From: an uncultured Bacteroidales bacterium
GTDB taxonomy: Bacteria > Bacteroidota > Bacteroidia > Bacteroidales > UBA3824
Direction of reading: 5' to 3'
Length of the DNA: 36,208 nucleotides
Assembly (NCBI GenBank): GCA_937877455.1
Contig: CALFIU010000191.1
Location: forward strand, 1-36,208
Part shown: in pieces, positions 14,913 to 24,035 of the stretch
How the letters are laid out: each line of letters begins with the position of its first letter
Position numbering within the stretch: position 1 is the first letter of the stretch
Notes under the pieces: generated by a model
Told to the model about the DNA's origin: nothing
The model's database searches: none
What the model saw: the letters and a program-made list of their open reading frames with translations, nothing else
Made by a program: the position numbers and the translations under genes

Positions 14913-15854
14913 ATGGAGAATAGAATTAACATAGAAAATTGTTACCATAAACCAGTAATGTTGACACAATGTCTTGAGGGATTGAATATTAAACCCAATG
15001 GCGTGTATGCTGATGTTACATTTGGAGGTGGTGGTCATTCAAAGGCTATATTAGAAAAAATTAGCAACGATGGTCATCTTTTTGCTTTTGATCAAGACAT
15101 AGATGCTGTTAATAATGTAATTAATTCTAAAAACTTTACTTTTTTTCGTACAAACTTTAAATATTTTCATAATTTTTTGCGTTTGGTGGGGCATGATAAA
15201 ATAGATGGAATAATTGCCGATCTTGGAGTTTCTTCTCATCATTTCGATTGTCCCGAAAGAGGTTTTTCGTATCGTTTTGATACACCGCTTGATATGCGTA
15301 TGAATCAAGATATGAATCTTTCGGCGGCAGACATATTAAACACATACAGCCAACAACAGTTAAAAAATATTTTTGAGCAGTATGGCGAAATAAAAAATGC
15401 ATGGAAATTAGCGCAAAATATTGTTGAGTATAGAAAAAATAATGTTTTGAAAACTTCCGAAAATTTTGTTGCTGCTGCGGGTAAATGTATCCCTCAAAAA
15501 CAAGAAAATAAATATTTGGCAATGGCATTTCAAGCTTTGAGAATTGAAGTAAACCAAGAAACTGATGTTTTAAAAAAATTTCTTTTGCAAACAACTACAG
15601 CTCTAAAAACAGGTGGTAGGCTCGTGATAATGACATATCATTCGCTTGAAGATAGACCTGTAAAAAATTTTATCAAAGCTGGAAATTTTACTGGTAATGA
15701 AAATAAAGATATTTATGGAAATATTATTGCGCCTTTTAGGGCAGTAAACCGTAAAGTTACTATTCCAGATCAAGATGAGTTGCAAGAAAATAGTCGCTCG
15801 CGTAGTGCTAAACTTCGTGTTGCAGAACGTACAGAATATAATTTTGACAACTAA
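14913..15854 (+). CDS. rsmH: 16S rRNA (cytosine-1402-N4)-methyltransferase
   Basis: The 313-residue RsmH (MraW) uses S-adenosylmethionine to methylate N4 of C1402 in the decoding centre of 16S rRNA. Seen: YHKPVMLTQCLEGL at the N-terminus, the SAM loop ADVTFGGGGHS (about 33-43), FAFDQDIDA, IADLGVSSHHFD, the GFSYRFDTPLDMRM segment, and YHSLEDRPVKNF with the RSRSAKLRVAER ending. All are family signatures and the length is normal. The frame extends upstream to a TTG at 14892; the ATG at 14913 was preferred because it begins at the usual N-terminus and follows a possible -7 box. ftsL follows after 30 bases. Confidence 0.96.
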   Translation: MENRINIENCYHKPVMLTQCLEGLNIKPNGVYADVTFGGGGHSKAILEKISNDGHLFAFDQDIDAVNNVINSKNFTFFRTNFKYFHNFLRLVGHDKIDGIIADLGVSSHHFDCPERGFSYRFDTPLDMRMNQDMNLSAADILNTYSQQQLKNIFEQYGEIKNAWKLAQNIVEYRKNNVLKTSENFVAAAGKCIPQKQENKYLAMAFQALRIEVNQETDVLKKFLLQTTTALKTGGRLVIMTYHSLEDRPVKNFIKAGNFTGNENKDIYGNIIAPFRAVNRKVTIPDQDELQENSRSRSAKLRVAERTEYNFDN

Positions 15855-15884
15855 AAAACAAAAAAATACAAGGAAAATACAATT

Positions 15885-16625
15885 ATGACAGAAGTATATA
15901 ATGATTTGGATTTTGGCGATGTTGATTTAAGCAACGAATTTTCAAGTCAGCCAACAGGCTTGAGCGACGATTTCGCTTCTGAGGAGTCTGATGACGATAT
16001 TTTTAATTCTTTTGTTGATAATGATAATCACAAGTCTGATAATAAAGATGACATTGACGACGATGATGGTATTACAAATTCGTTTGTCGGGCAAAATACA
16101 ATAAATGATGATTTTGAAGGCGATGATCGGTCAGATGATTATTTTGTTGGAGAAGACCTTAATGAAGAATATAATAAAGCAGCTGCAAAAAACGAATCTC
16201 AAGACGAAAACACAGAAGAACAGCCTTCTCAAGAGAAAAAAACGTCAATTATGTCCATTTTTGACGGTTCGCTGTTTTTGAGCGAAACTGTACTTAACAA
16301 TATACCTTATATTTTGTTTGTTACGTTTCTGTTTTTGGTTTCTATTGCCAACAGAAATAGTGCAGAATCGATAATTCGTGATAATATAAAATTAAGACGT
16401 GAGGTAAATGAGCTTAAAGCCCAGTCAATTACAATTGCTGCCAATTTAATGAATATTAGTAAAGAAACAGAAGTGGCTGATAGAATTAACAAAAATAATC
16501 TTGGCATAAAACCACAAAAAGAGCCGCCTAAGTTTTTTGTTGTAAAAAAATTTGAACGTGCTGATAGCCTTGTTTCAGAGTCGGAACAACGCAAGTTTAT
16601 AAAAAAAATTAATCAAACCAAGTAA
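15885..16625 (+). CDS. ftsL: FtsL-like division protein with long acidic N-terminal extension
   Basis: The position between rsmH and ftsI and the C-terminal half identify an FtsL-type protein. One membrane helix (about 140-157, IPYILFVTFLFLVSIANR) is followed by a short coiled coil (about 160-185, IIRDNIKLRREVNELKAQ) and a basic tail. FtsL joins FtsQ and DivIC/FtsB and helps activate FtsWI. The unusual part is residues 1-120: cytoplasmic, very rich in Asp, Glu and Asn, and surely disordered. It repeats short hydrophobic spots: NSFVDN (41-46), NSFVGQ (65-70) and YFVGED (86-91). Bacteroidota FtsL proteins are usually about 110-130 residues in total, so this one is about twice as long. The extension could bind cytoplasmic division proteins; that is inference. 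Confidence 0.82.
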   Translation: MTEVYNDLDFGDVDLSNEFSSQPTGLSDDFASEESDDDIFNSFVDNDNHKSDNKDDIDDDDGITNSFVGQNTINDDFEGDDRSDDYFVGEDLNEEYNKAAAKNESQDENTEEQPSQEKKTSIMSIFDGSLFLSETVLNNIPYILFVTFLFLVSIANRNSAESIIRDNIKLRREVNELKAQSITIAANLMNISKETEVADRINKNNLGIKPQKEPPKFFVVKKFERADSLVSESEQRKFIKKINQTK

Positions 16626-16636
16626 ACACAAAACAA

Positions 16637-18769
16637 ATGGTACGTCAGCAAAACGGTATTAAAAACGACATAATTTTAAAATTTATCTTTTTAGGGGTTA
16701 TAATATTGTTTCTGTCTATTATTGTTGTCGGTCAGATAATGCACTTGCAGAGCATAGACCCCAAAAAGTGGGAAAACGATATTATAACGGTTAAGGAAGT
16801 TCCAGTAGAGCCATCGCGAGGAGATATTTGTGCGCGCGATGGTAGAATTTTGGCTACATCTATGCCTTCTTACAAAATTCGTTGGGATTTATCAGTGCCA
16901 AGCGATACTATTTTTAAAGCAAATATCGATACACTTTCAAAACTTATGAGTGGTTTGTTTGGTACTTGTTCTGCTGAAGATTATAAAAAGGAGTTTATTG
17001 AAGCTCGTAAAAACAAAGACAAATATCACAAAGTATGCGATAGAGCTACGGTGTTGCAGATTACCAAACTTAAAGAATTTCCTATTTTTAAACTTGGACG
17101 TTATAAAAGTGGGCTTATAACCGAACTTGAATATACCCGCAATAAACCTCACAAAAATCTTGCTACGCGTACCATTGGTTTCCTTATCCAAAATAAAAAA
17201 AATGTTGGATTAGAAGGAGCATTCAACGATTTGCTTACAGGACGTTCTGGTTGGAAAATTATGCAAAAAATTTCAAGCGGTGATTGGTATCCTATTTCTA
17301 CTTTTGATGACAACGGTCAGGTTGAACCAGAAGATGGTTGCGACATTATTTCAACAATTGATGTTACAATACAAGATCTTGCCGAAATTAATCTTCGTAA
17401 ACAACTTATGTCGCATAATGCTAAACATGGCACTGTAATAGTTATGGAGGTAAAAACTGGAAAAATTAGGGCTATTGCCAACCTTGATAGAAAGCCTGAT
17501 AGTACGTATGCCGAACTTTATAATCATGCTGTAGGTACACGGAGTGTGCCTGGTTCTACATTTAAACTTGCTACATTGTTGGTGGCTCTCGAAAAAGGAA
17601 TTGTTGATATTTATGATACCATTGACACTGGCGAAGGTACATACACGATAGGCGATTTTACAATAACTGACGACCATAAAGGCGGTCTTGGTAAAATTTC
17701 TGTTGCTAAGGCTTTTGCATCCTCGTCTAATGTTGCATTTGCCAAAATAGTAAGAGAAGGATTTAAAGATGCGTATAGTATTTATTGTGATAGACTATGT
17801 GCAATGCATCTAAATGAATGTACTAATATAGAAATTCCGGGAGAGGTGAAACCTTTTATAAAAAGCCCTGATAGTAGAGAGTTTGAGTGGACGAGGGTTA
17901 CCCCAGCGCAGATGGGCATCGGTTATGAGTTGGAATTAACGCCACTTCAAGTATTAACTTTTTATAATGCTGTAGCTAATGACGGCTTATACCTTAGACC
18001 AACATTGCTCGAAGCCATTCGTAAACAAGGTAAAATAATTTCACGTTCCGAACCAGAAATAGTTGGAGCATCTATTTGTAGCCGCGAAACAATAAAAAAA
18101 GCCCAAAAATTACTTCAACTTGTTGTTGATAGTGGCACCGCAAAAAATCTAAAAAGTCCCAATTATAAGTTTGCTGGTAAAACTGGTACTGCCCAAATTG
18201 CAAAAGATTCTGATGGAAATAAATCTTATCAAGCTTCATTCGTGGGTTATTTCCCTGCCGACAATCCAAAATACTCTTGTATTGTGGTGATAAGTTCGCC
18301 AACAGAAATTTCTTATTACGGAAATTCAGTGGCGGGTCCTGTTTTTAAGGCTATTGCTGATAAATTATATGCAAGCGATTACGACATACAGCGCAACAAA
18401 GAATTTAATTTATCCAAGCGAGAAGATATTTGTGTAACACCTTCAACCCAAATTGGAGAAAAAGTTGTTCTTGATAGGGTTTTTTCTACGCTAAATATAC
18501 AGGTAGAAAATGCCAACGAAGCAACTACTAAATACATTTTTACACGTCAAGATAGTGAACATAAAGCCTTGGAACTAAATCCTATTGCAAATTCTGCAAA
18601 AGGATTGGTACCCAATGTTGTTGGTATGGGTGCAAAAGACGCTGTTTATAACCTCGAAAAACACGGAATTAAAGTATCAATTAATGGCAGAGGTACTGTA
18701 AAACGGCAATCGGTAATACCCGGTACAAAAATTACTTCAGGTATGAAAATTGTATTAGATTTAGGATAA
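16637..18769 (+). CDS. ftsI: peptidoglycan transpeptidase FtsI (PBP3) with PASTA domain
   Basis: The 710-residue class B penicillin-binding protein crosslinks septal peptidoglycan. It has one N-terminal membrane helix (about 14-36), a PBP dimerisation region (RGDICARDGRILATSMPSY at 61-79) and a transpeptidase domain. The active-site motifs are S-x-x-K at 307-310 (PGSTFK), SSN at 363-365 and KTG at 515-517. It ends with one PASTA domain (GLVPNVVGMGAKDAVYNLEKHG... to the end), common in Bacteroidota FtsI. It starts 11 bases after ftsL, and FtsI works with FtsW, encoded downstream. The next gene (39 bases on) is an unknown protein instead of the usual murE. Confidence 0.96.
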   Translation: MVRQQNGIKNDIILKFIFLGVIILFLSIIVVGQIMHLQSIDPKKWENDIITVKEVPVEPSRGDICARDGRILATSMPSYKIRWDLSVPSDTIFKANIDTLSKLMSGLFGTCSAEDYKKEFIEARKNKDKYHKVCDRATVLQITKLKEFPIFKLGRYKSGLITELEYTRNKPHKNLATRTIGFLIQNKKNVGLEGAFNDLLTGRSGWKIMQKISSGDWYPISTFDDNGQVEPEDGCDIISTIDVTIQDLAEINLRKQLMSHNAKHGTVIVMEVKTGKIRAIANLDRKPDSTYAELYNHAVGTRSVPGSTFKLATLLVALEKGIVDIYDTIDTGEGTYTIGDFTITDDHKGGLGKISVAKAFASSSNVAFAKIVREGFKDAYSIYCDRLCAMHLNECTNIEIPGEVKPFIKSPDSREFEWTRVTPAQMGIGYELELTPLQVLTFYNAVANDGLYLRPTLLEAIRKQGKIISRSEPEIVGASICSRETIKKAQKLLQLVVDSGTAKNLKSPNYKFAGKTGTAQIAKDSDGNKSYQASFVGYFPADNPKYSCIVVISSPTEISYYGNSVAGPVFKAIADKLYASDYDIQRNKEFNLSKREDICVTPSTQIGEKVVLDRVFSTLNIQVENANEATTKYIFTRQDSEHKALELNPIANSAKGLVPNVVGMGAKDAVYNLEKHGIKVSINGRGTVKRQSVIPGTKITSGMKIVLDLG

Positions 18770-18808
18770 CAAATATTTTTAAATTAATAACTTTAACACA
18801 TTTATATT

Positions 18809-19717
18809 ATGACACTCGATGAACAAGACTTAAAAAACGGATTGAAGTTTATTGTTGGAACATGGCAACCAGACTTTATTGTAAGTCTCGCTTCCAACGA
18901 CCTTGCACATATTCCAGTTGCCGAATTTAAAACCAAAGACGGTAAGGATTTTACTGGTTTGGAATTTGAATTTTTTGAAGACCATACCATGGAAATGCGT
19001 AATGCTAACGATAGCAAAAGTGCAAAAGGTCAATGGGAACAAACAGGTTTTGGAACTTTTAAATGTACCGTTAATAACATCTTGGAAGATGGTTCGCAAC
19101 AGACTGTAAATCAACCTTTAGAATTAAATTGGCAAGAAAACAACTTGGCATTTGGGTTGGGAATCATTGTTATTTCAATGAAAAAAATTGCGGAAGGTAA
19201 AATTACCGAGGTTAAAAAACTTGACATCGGCGACATTGAACCATCTGCTGAAGACCTTAAAATGAAAGAAGTGGTTGGCAGTTACAAAGTTGTAAAAATG
19301 GTGGCGTACATTGACGATAAATTTGAGCAATTTGAAAAAGAAGTTATAGCTGCCGATTGCCAAAAGAAAATTGCAGCAGGAGAAATGGAAGATAGGGATG
19401 CTGAACGTTCTTTAGCAATTTTTGATTCTATTGTCGAATTTACCGACGACTACAAAGTTTTAAATTGGACACCGTTGCCAAAGGATATTAGCGATGACGA
19501 AGTTAAAGCAGCCTTGGAAGCAGGACAAATTTCTCAAGTTAAAGACGGTAGATTTTTGGCAGAAGAAAAAGAATGGAAAGCTGTAAACGGTGCTTACTAC
19601 TATAACACAAAAGAACATCGTGTGGTTTTTGATGAGTTGAAATCTTCATGGGACAAGATTGAAATTGATCAAAACGGCTGTATTGCCCTTGAATTTATGA
19701 CAATAAAAAAGATATAA
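18809..19717 (+). CDS. unrecognised two-domain protein inserted in the dcw cluster
   Basis: The 302-residue protein has no signal peptide, lipobox or membrane helix, so it should be cytoplasmic. It seems built of two related beta-rich halves. Half one (about 10-125) has FIVGTWQPDF, GLEFEFFEDHTMEM and KGQWEQTGFGTFKCTV. Half two (about 150-302) has EVVGSYKVVKM, SIVEFTDDYKVLNW, EWKAVNGAYYYNTKEHRVVFDEL and a closing EFMTIKKI. A G-[TS]-[WY] start followed by strands is the look of lipocalin-like domains common in Bacteroidota, but this is pattern only. It follows ftsI by 39 bases with no promoter, so it is probably co-transcribed with ftsL-ftsI. murE after it has its own promoter. Function unknown. 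Confidence 0.8.
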   Translation: MTLDEQDLKNGLKFIVGTWQPDFIVSLASNDLAHIPVAEFKTKDGKDFTGLEFEFFEDHTMEMRNANDSKSAKGQWEQTGFGTFKCTVNNILEDGSQQTVNQPLELNWQENNLAFGLGIIVISMKKIAEGKITEVKKLDIGDIEPSAEDLKMKEVVGSYKVVKMVAYIDDKFEQFEKEVIAADCQKKIAAGEMEDRDAERSLAIFDSIVEFTDDYKVLNWTPLPKDISDDEVKAALEAGQISQVKDGRFLAEEKEWKAVNGAYYYNTKEHRVVFDELKSSWDKIEIDQNGCIALEFMTIKKI

Positions 19718-19806
19718 GAGTCATTTGAAAATTCAGGCACTTTTTCACAGCACATTGTTTTAGTGTTGCAAAGTAAATCGTCTGTTTCCTTTAACAAAAA
19801 GTCATG

Positions 19807-19837
19807 TTGTTAATTTCCGAATACATATTTAAATTTG
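19807..19837 (+). promoter_or_regulatory. promoter of murE
   Basis: TTG (19807-19809), 20-base spacer, TAAATTTG (19830-19837), a full consensus match with the same spacing as the mraZ promoter. It would start a second dcw transcript near 19843, about 45 bases before murE. Confidence 0.75.
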
Positions 19838-19845
19838 TATTCGGA
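19816..19845 (+). other. perfect 10-bp inverted repeat across the murE promoter
   Basis: TCCGAATACA (19816-19825) and TGTATTCGGA (19836-19845) form a perfect dyad around a 10-base centre. The -7 box lies inside it, so this may be an operator for a dimeric regulator, or a weak terminator for the upstream gene; only a short T-run follows. Confidence 0.55.
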
Positions 19846-19888
19846 TTTAACCTTACTGATTTGTCAACTTGAACAAAAAAGTGTAATT

Positions 19889-21346
19889 ATGAAACTCGAA
19901 ACCTTATTAAATAATATATCCGCATTGCAAATTCAAGGCGATGTTAACAAGGAAATTATAGGCATAACAGCCGATTCTCGTAATGTTTCACAAGGATTTT
20001 TGTTTGTGGCAGTACCCGGAACAAAAATAGATGGACATCAGTTTATTGGTCAAGCTGTTGAACAAGGGGCATTGGCAATAATTTGCAGTGTAATGCCACA
20101 AGAAACTTCGCAAGGGGTGTGTTACGTAAAAGTGGCTGATTGTCATCAAGTGTTAGGGTTGGTTGCCTCTGCGTTTTATGGGCATCCAAGCAGTAAACTT
20201 ACGCTTGCTGGCGTTACGGGTACTAATGGAAAAACTACCACGGCAACGTTGCTCTACAATTTGTTTAGGGCATTGGGTTATAAATGTGGATTACTTTCTA
20301 CTGTAGAAAATTTTGTTGATGATGAGGTGTATGCCGCAAAACAAACTACCCCAGATCCTATAACTATCAATTCTTTGATGGCTAAGATGGTAGATAAAGG
20401 TTGTCAATATTGTTTTATGGAGGTTAGTAGTCATTCATTGGTGCAAAAACGTATTGCTGGTTTGGATTTTAAACTTGCAATTTTTACCAATATAACATTA
20501 GATCATTTGGATTATCACAAGACATTTCAAGAGTATATCCGTGCAAAAAAACTTTTTTTCGATAATTTATCGTCCAATGCATTTGCCCTTGTTAATACAG
20601 ATGACAAAAATGGTCGGGTGATGGTACAAAACTCGAAAGCTCAGATAAAAACCTACGGTTTGCAAAATTTTACAGATTTTGGAGCATCAATTCTCGAATG
20701 TAATTTCGATGGTATGTTGTTAAATATTTGTGGACATGAAATGTGGACGCTTTTGCCCGGTAAATTCAATGCCTACAATATTCTTGCAGTGTATTCTTCG
20801 GCAGTATTACTTGGACAACAACCAGAAGATATTTTGCGTTGTTTGAGTGGATTACATTCTGTAAAAGGTAGATTTGATGTTGTAACGGCTGGCAAAATAT
20901 CGGCTATTGTTGACTATGCTCATACTCCCGATGCCTTGGAAAATGTGATAAAAACCATAAACCAAATTCGTACCAAAGATAGAAAACTAATTACAGTGTG
21001 TGGATGCGGTGGCGATAGAGACAAGTCGAAACGCCCAATTATGGCTAAAATAGCGGCTATGTATTCCGATAAGGTAATTCTCACATCAGATAATCCGCGT
21101 ACAGAAGACCCCGATGTAATACTCGACGACATGTTTGTTGGTTTGGATAGTGAATTGTTGCCAAAGGTAATACGAATTACAGAGCGTCGTGCTGCCATTC
21201 AAGCAGCTTGTTTCGCTGCTCGCGACAATGATATTATACTTATAGCAGGCAAGGGACACGAAACATATCAGGAAATTAATGGTGTAAGGTCGCATTTCGA
21301 TGATAAAGAGATAGCTGCTGCTCAACTACAACTTATTAACAATTAA
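19889..21346 (+). CDS. murE: UDP-MurNAc-Ala-Glu:meso-diaminopimelate ligase
   Basis: The 485-residue Mur ligase adds the third peptide residue to UDP-MurNAc-L-Ala-D-Glu with ATP. Seen: the N-terminal UMAG-binding part (ITADSRNVSQGFLFVAVPG), ATP loop GVTGTNGKTTT (about 108-118), VSSHSL, and the C-domain with YAHTPDAL and GCGGDRDKSKRP. The DNPR motif (401-404, TSDNPRTEDP) is the mark of ligases that take meso-diaminopimelate, so the peptidoglycan is of the DAP type. The open frame reaches a TTG at 19835 inside the promoter, so the ATG at 19889 was chosen. It is parted from ftsI by the unknown gene and starts a second transcript with mraY, murD and ftsW. Confidence 0.96.
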   Translation: MKLETLLNNISALQIQGDVNKEIIGITADSRNVSQGFLFVAVPGTKIDGHQFIGQAVEQGALAIICSVMPQETSQGVCYVKVADCHQVLGLVASAFYGHPSSKLTLAGVTGTNGKTTTATLLYNLFRALGYKCGLLSTVENFVDDEVYAAKQTTPDPITINSLMAKMVDKGCQYCFMEVSSHSLVQKRIAGLDFKLAIFTNITLDHLDYHKTFQEYIRAKKLFFDNLSSNAFALVNTDDKNGRVMVQNSKAQIKTYGLQNFTDFGASILECNFDGMLLNICGHEMWTLLPGKFNAYNILAVYSSAVLLGQQPEDILRCLSGLHSVKGRFDVVTAGKISAIVDYAHTPDALENVIKTINQIRTKDRKLITVCGCGGDRDKSKRPIMAKIAAMYSDKVILTSDNPRTEDPDVILDDMFVGLDSELLPKVIRITERRAAIQAACFAARDNDIILIAGKGHETYQEINGVRSHFDDKEIAAAQLQLINN

Positions 21347-21399
21347 TTTATGTAAAATTATATCAACTGATAAAAAAAAATTAGTCAAACCAAATAAAA

Positions 21400-22647
21400 A
21401 TGCTTTATTACCTTTTTCATTATCTTGATTCTCTGGATGTTCCAGGTGCGGGATTGTTTAATTTTATTTCTTTTAGGGCGGCATTGGCAGTAATTTTATC
21501 TCTTTTGATAACGCTTATTTTTGGAAAAAAGATGATTCATTGGCTACGCAAACGCCAAATAGGAGAATCCGTAAGATCGTTATATCTTGAAGGTCAGAAT
21601 CAAAAGGCAGGAACACCTACAATGGGCGGAATTATTATCATTGCGGCTATACTTATTCCTGTTTTGTTGGTTGCAAAATTAGACAACATCTACATTCTTT
21701 TGCTTATTTTTACAACATTATGGCTTGGTGCACTCGGTTTTGCCGACGATTACATAAAAGTTTTTAAAGGTAACAAAGATGGATTGAGTAGCCGTGCCAA
21801 ACTTATTGGTCAAATTATTCTTGGTATCGTTGTTGGAGTGTCAATATACCTTAGCGATGATATTCTTGTAAGGAATAATCCTCAGTCGGAGTCAACCGAA
21901 ATGGTTGATATTTCTGAACTTAATCCTCAAGAAATAAATGCGCTTAAGTATGTTGATGATGTTAAGTCGCTAAAAACCACATTGCCCTTTTTGAAAGATA
22001 ACGAGTTTGATTATACATATTTTGTTTGGTTTTTGAAAGATACAGATTATGAATGGGTTGCATGGCTTGTTTTTATTATTGTTGTAACATTTATAATAAC
22101 AGCAGTATCCAACGGAGCCAATATGACAGATGGACTCGATGGGTTGTGTGCGGGAACGTCTGCGGCATCGGTGGCAACATTGCTTGGTTTTGCATACGTG
22201 TCGGGTAATGCAATTTTTGCACATTACCTTAATATAATGTATCTTCCTGGTATTGGTGAACTTGTGGTATTTTCTTCTGCATTTATTGGTGCGATGATAG
22301 GTTTTTTGTGGTTTAATGCTTATCCTGCGCAGATTTTTATGGGCGACACTGGTAGTCTTACCATTGGCGGCATAATTGCTGTAACGGCAATTTTGGTGCG
22401 CAAGGAATTGCTTATTCCTATTTTTTGTGGAATATTTTTGGTGGAGAACATCAGCGTTATGGCGCAGGTGTGGTATTTCACTCATACGTTTAAAAAATAT
22501 GGTGCTGGTCAACATTTATTCTTGATGGCTCCATTGCATCATCATTATCAGAAAAAAGGACTACCAGAACCTAAAATTGTAACCCGATTTATAATAGTTG
22601 CAATAATTTTGGCAGTATTATCTTTTTTAACATTGAAAATAAGGTAA
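21400..22647 (+). CDS. mraY: phospho-MurNAc-pentapeptide transferase MraY
   Basis: This integral membrane enzyme of 415 residues moves phospho-MurNAc-pentapeptide from UMP to undecaprenyl phosphate, making lipid I. Family motifs appear in order: GTPTMGG, LGFADDYIKVFKGNKDGLSSR with the Asp pair, NMTDGLDGLCAGT, FMGDTGSLTIGG, and MAPLHHHYQKKGLPE with the His run. About ten hydrophobic segments are present. A hydrophilic insert of about 60 residues between membrane segments (about 165-215, SESTEMVDISELNPQEINAL and on) makes it longer than the 360-residue E. coli enzyme; similar inserts are usual in Bacteroidota. It sits 53 bases after murE and 9 before murD. Confidence 0.97.
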   Translation: MLYYLFHYLDSLDVPGAGLFNFISFRAALAVILSLLITLIFGKKMIHWLRKRQIGESVRSLYLEGQNQKAGTPTMGGIIIIAAILIPVLLVAKLDNIYILLLIFTTLWLGALGFADDYIKVFKGNKDGLSSRAKLIGQIILGIVVGVSIYLSDDILVRNNPQSESTEMVDISELNPQEINALKYVDDVKSLKTTLPFLKDNEFDYTYFVWFLKDTDYEWVAWLVFIIVVTFIITAVSNGANMTDGLDGLCAGTSAASVATLLGFAYVSGNAIFAHYLNIMYLPGIGELVVFSSAFIGAMIGFLWFNAYPAQIFMGDTGSLTIGGIIAVTAILVRKELLIPIFCGIFLVENISVMAQVWYFTHTFKKYGAGQHLFLMAPLHHHYQKKGLPEPKIVTRFIIVAIILAVLSFLTLKIR

Positions 22648-22656
22648 AAAATTATT

Positions 22657-24009
22657 ATGAATAACGATAAATTTGTAGCTATACTTGGCGCAGGCGAAAG
22701 TGGAATAGGTGCGGCTGTACTTGCATTAAAACAAGGTTTTAAAGTTTTATTATCAGATAGTGGAAACATAAAATCAGAATATCTTAAAGCTATTGAGAAG
22801 TATAATATTCCTTATGAACAAAATGGTCATTCGCAAGAAACTATTTTGACTGCCGATGAAGTTATAAAAAGTCCGGGTATTCCAGAAACTGCTCCATTGG
22901 TGGTTAAACTAAGGCAAAAAGGTATTCCTGTTATCTCTGAAATTGAATTTGCGGCTCGTTATACTAATGCAAAAAAAATATGCATAACGGGGTCTAACGG
23001 AAAAACTACTACCACCGAACTTACCTATGCTATTTTTAAAAATGCAGGATTTAATGTTGCTATGGCTGGAAACGTTGGTCGGAGTTTTGCCTTGCAAGTG
23101 GCGCAAGAAAATTTTGATTATTATATTATTGAACTTAGCAGTTTCCAACTTGATAATATGTATTCGTTTAAAGCTGATACTGCAATTTTGCTTAATATAA
23201 CGCCAGACCATCTTGATCGTTATGGGTATAGTTTGGATAATTATGCTGCATCAAAATTTCGCATTGTACGCAACCAAACTCCCGATTGTTTTTTCATATA
23301 TACACCTGATAAGGTGGTGATAGAAAAACTTGACGAATTTAAAACTAAAGCTTGCTATATTCCTGTAATGCAAAATATAGGGAAAAATAATTGTGTTTTG
23401 GAAAATGGCGATATTGTGGTTAATTATAATAATGGTAGTTCATCGGTTAAAATTCCGCTTGATTCGCTTTTGTTAAAGGGACAACACAATGTTTTAAATG
23501 CAATGTCGGCAGCAGCAGCGGCTATTGCCAATGGTGTGTCGTCGGATGTTGTAGAGCAAACATTTAAACAATTTAAACCCTTGGAACATCGCATTGAATA
23601 TGCTGGAGAATATAACGGACGTACTTTTATTAACGATAGTAAAGGTACCAATGTTGATGCTGTTTTTCGTGCGCTTGAAAGTTGCAATGCTCCTATTGTT
23701 CTTATTCTCGGAGGGGTTGATAAGGGTAATGATTATTCTCAACTTTATTCGCTTGTAAATCAAAAAGTTAAATCTATTGTTGCCATGGGTAAAGACAACT
23801 CTCCGATAATAAAAGCTTTTGAAAATATAAAACCTGTTTTTGATACTCATAGTCTTGCCGATTGTATGAATAAATGTTTAGAAGTATCAGAAGTTGGCGA
23901 CACTATACTACTCTCGCCAGCGTGCGCAAGTTTTGATCTTTTTACATGCTACGAACAGCGTGGAGAATTATTTAAAGAAGCTGTAAAACAGTTAAATAAT
24001 AAGATTTAA
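22657..24009 (+). CDS. murD: UDP-MurNAc-L-alanine:D-glutamate ligase
   Basis: The 450-residue Mur ligase adds D-glutamate to UDP-MurNAc-L-Ala with ATP. Seen: an N-terminal Rossmann-like part (VAILGAGESGIGAA, SPGIPETAP), ATP loop ITGSNGKTTTTEL (about 110-122), ELSSFQLD, NITPDHLDRYG, EHRIEYAGEYNGRTFINDSKGTN, LGGVDKGNDYS, and the end motif LSPACASFDLFTCYEQRGELF. All are MurD signatures and the length is normal. It begins 9 bases after mraY, and ftsW follows after 26 bases. Confidence 0.97.
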   Translation: MNNDKFVAILGAGESGIGAAVLALKQGFKVLLSDSGNIKSEYLKAIEKYNIPYEQNGHSQETILTADEVIKSPGIPETAPLVVKLRQKGIPVISEIEFAARYTNAKKICITGSNGKTTTTELTYAIFKNAGFNVAMAGNVGRSFALQVAQENFDYYIIELSSFQLDNMYSFKADTAILLNITPDHLDRYGYSLDNYAASKFRIVRNQTPDCFFIYTPDKVVIEKLDEFKTKACYIPVMQNIGKNNCVLENGDIVVNYNNGSSSVKIPLDSLLLKGQHNVLNAMSAAAAAIANGVSSDVVEQTFKQFKPLEHRIEYAGEYNGRTFINDSKGTNVDAVFRALESCNAPIVLILGGVDKGNDYSQLYSLVNQKVKSIVAMGKDNSPIIKAFENIKPVFDTHSLADCMNKCLEVSEVGDTILLSPACASFDLFTCYEQRGELFKEAVKQLNNKI

Positions 24010-24035
24010 CATAAAAAACAAAAGTAAAAACAAAA

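Noticed and set aside
15157..15594. 145-codon minus-strand frame within rsmH
   Set aside because: Opposite conserved RsmH codons and with no recognisable protein features.
21970..22515. 181-codon open frame on the minus strand inside mraY
   Set aside because: Antisense to conserved MraY motifs; the translation is rich in Lys, Cys and His without domain character, as expected of a shadow frame.
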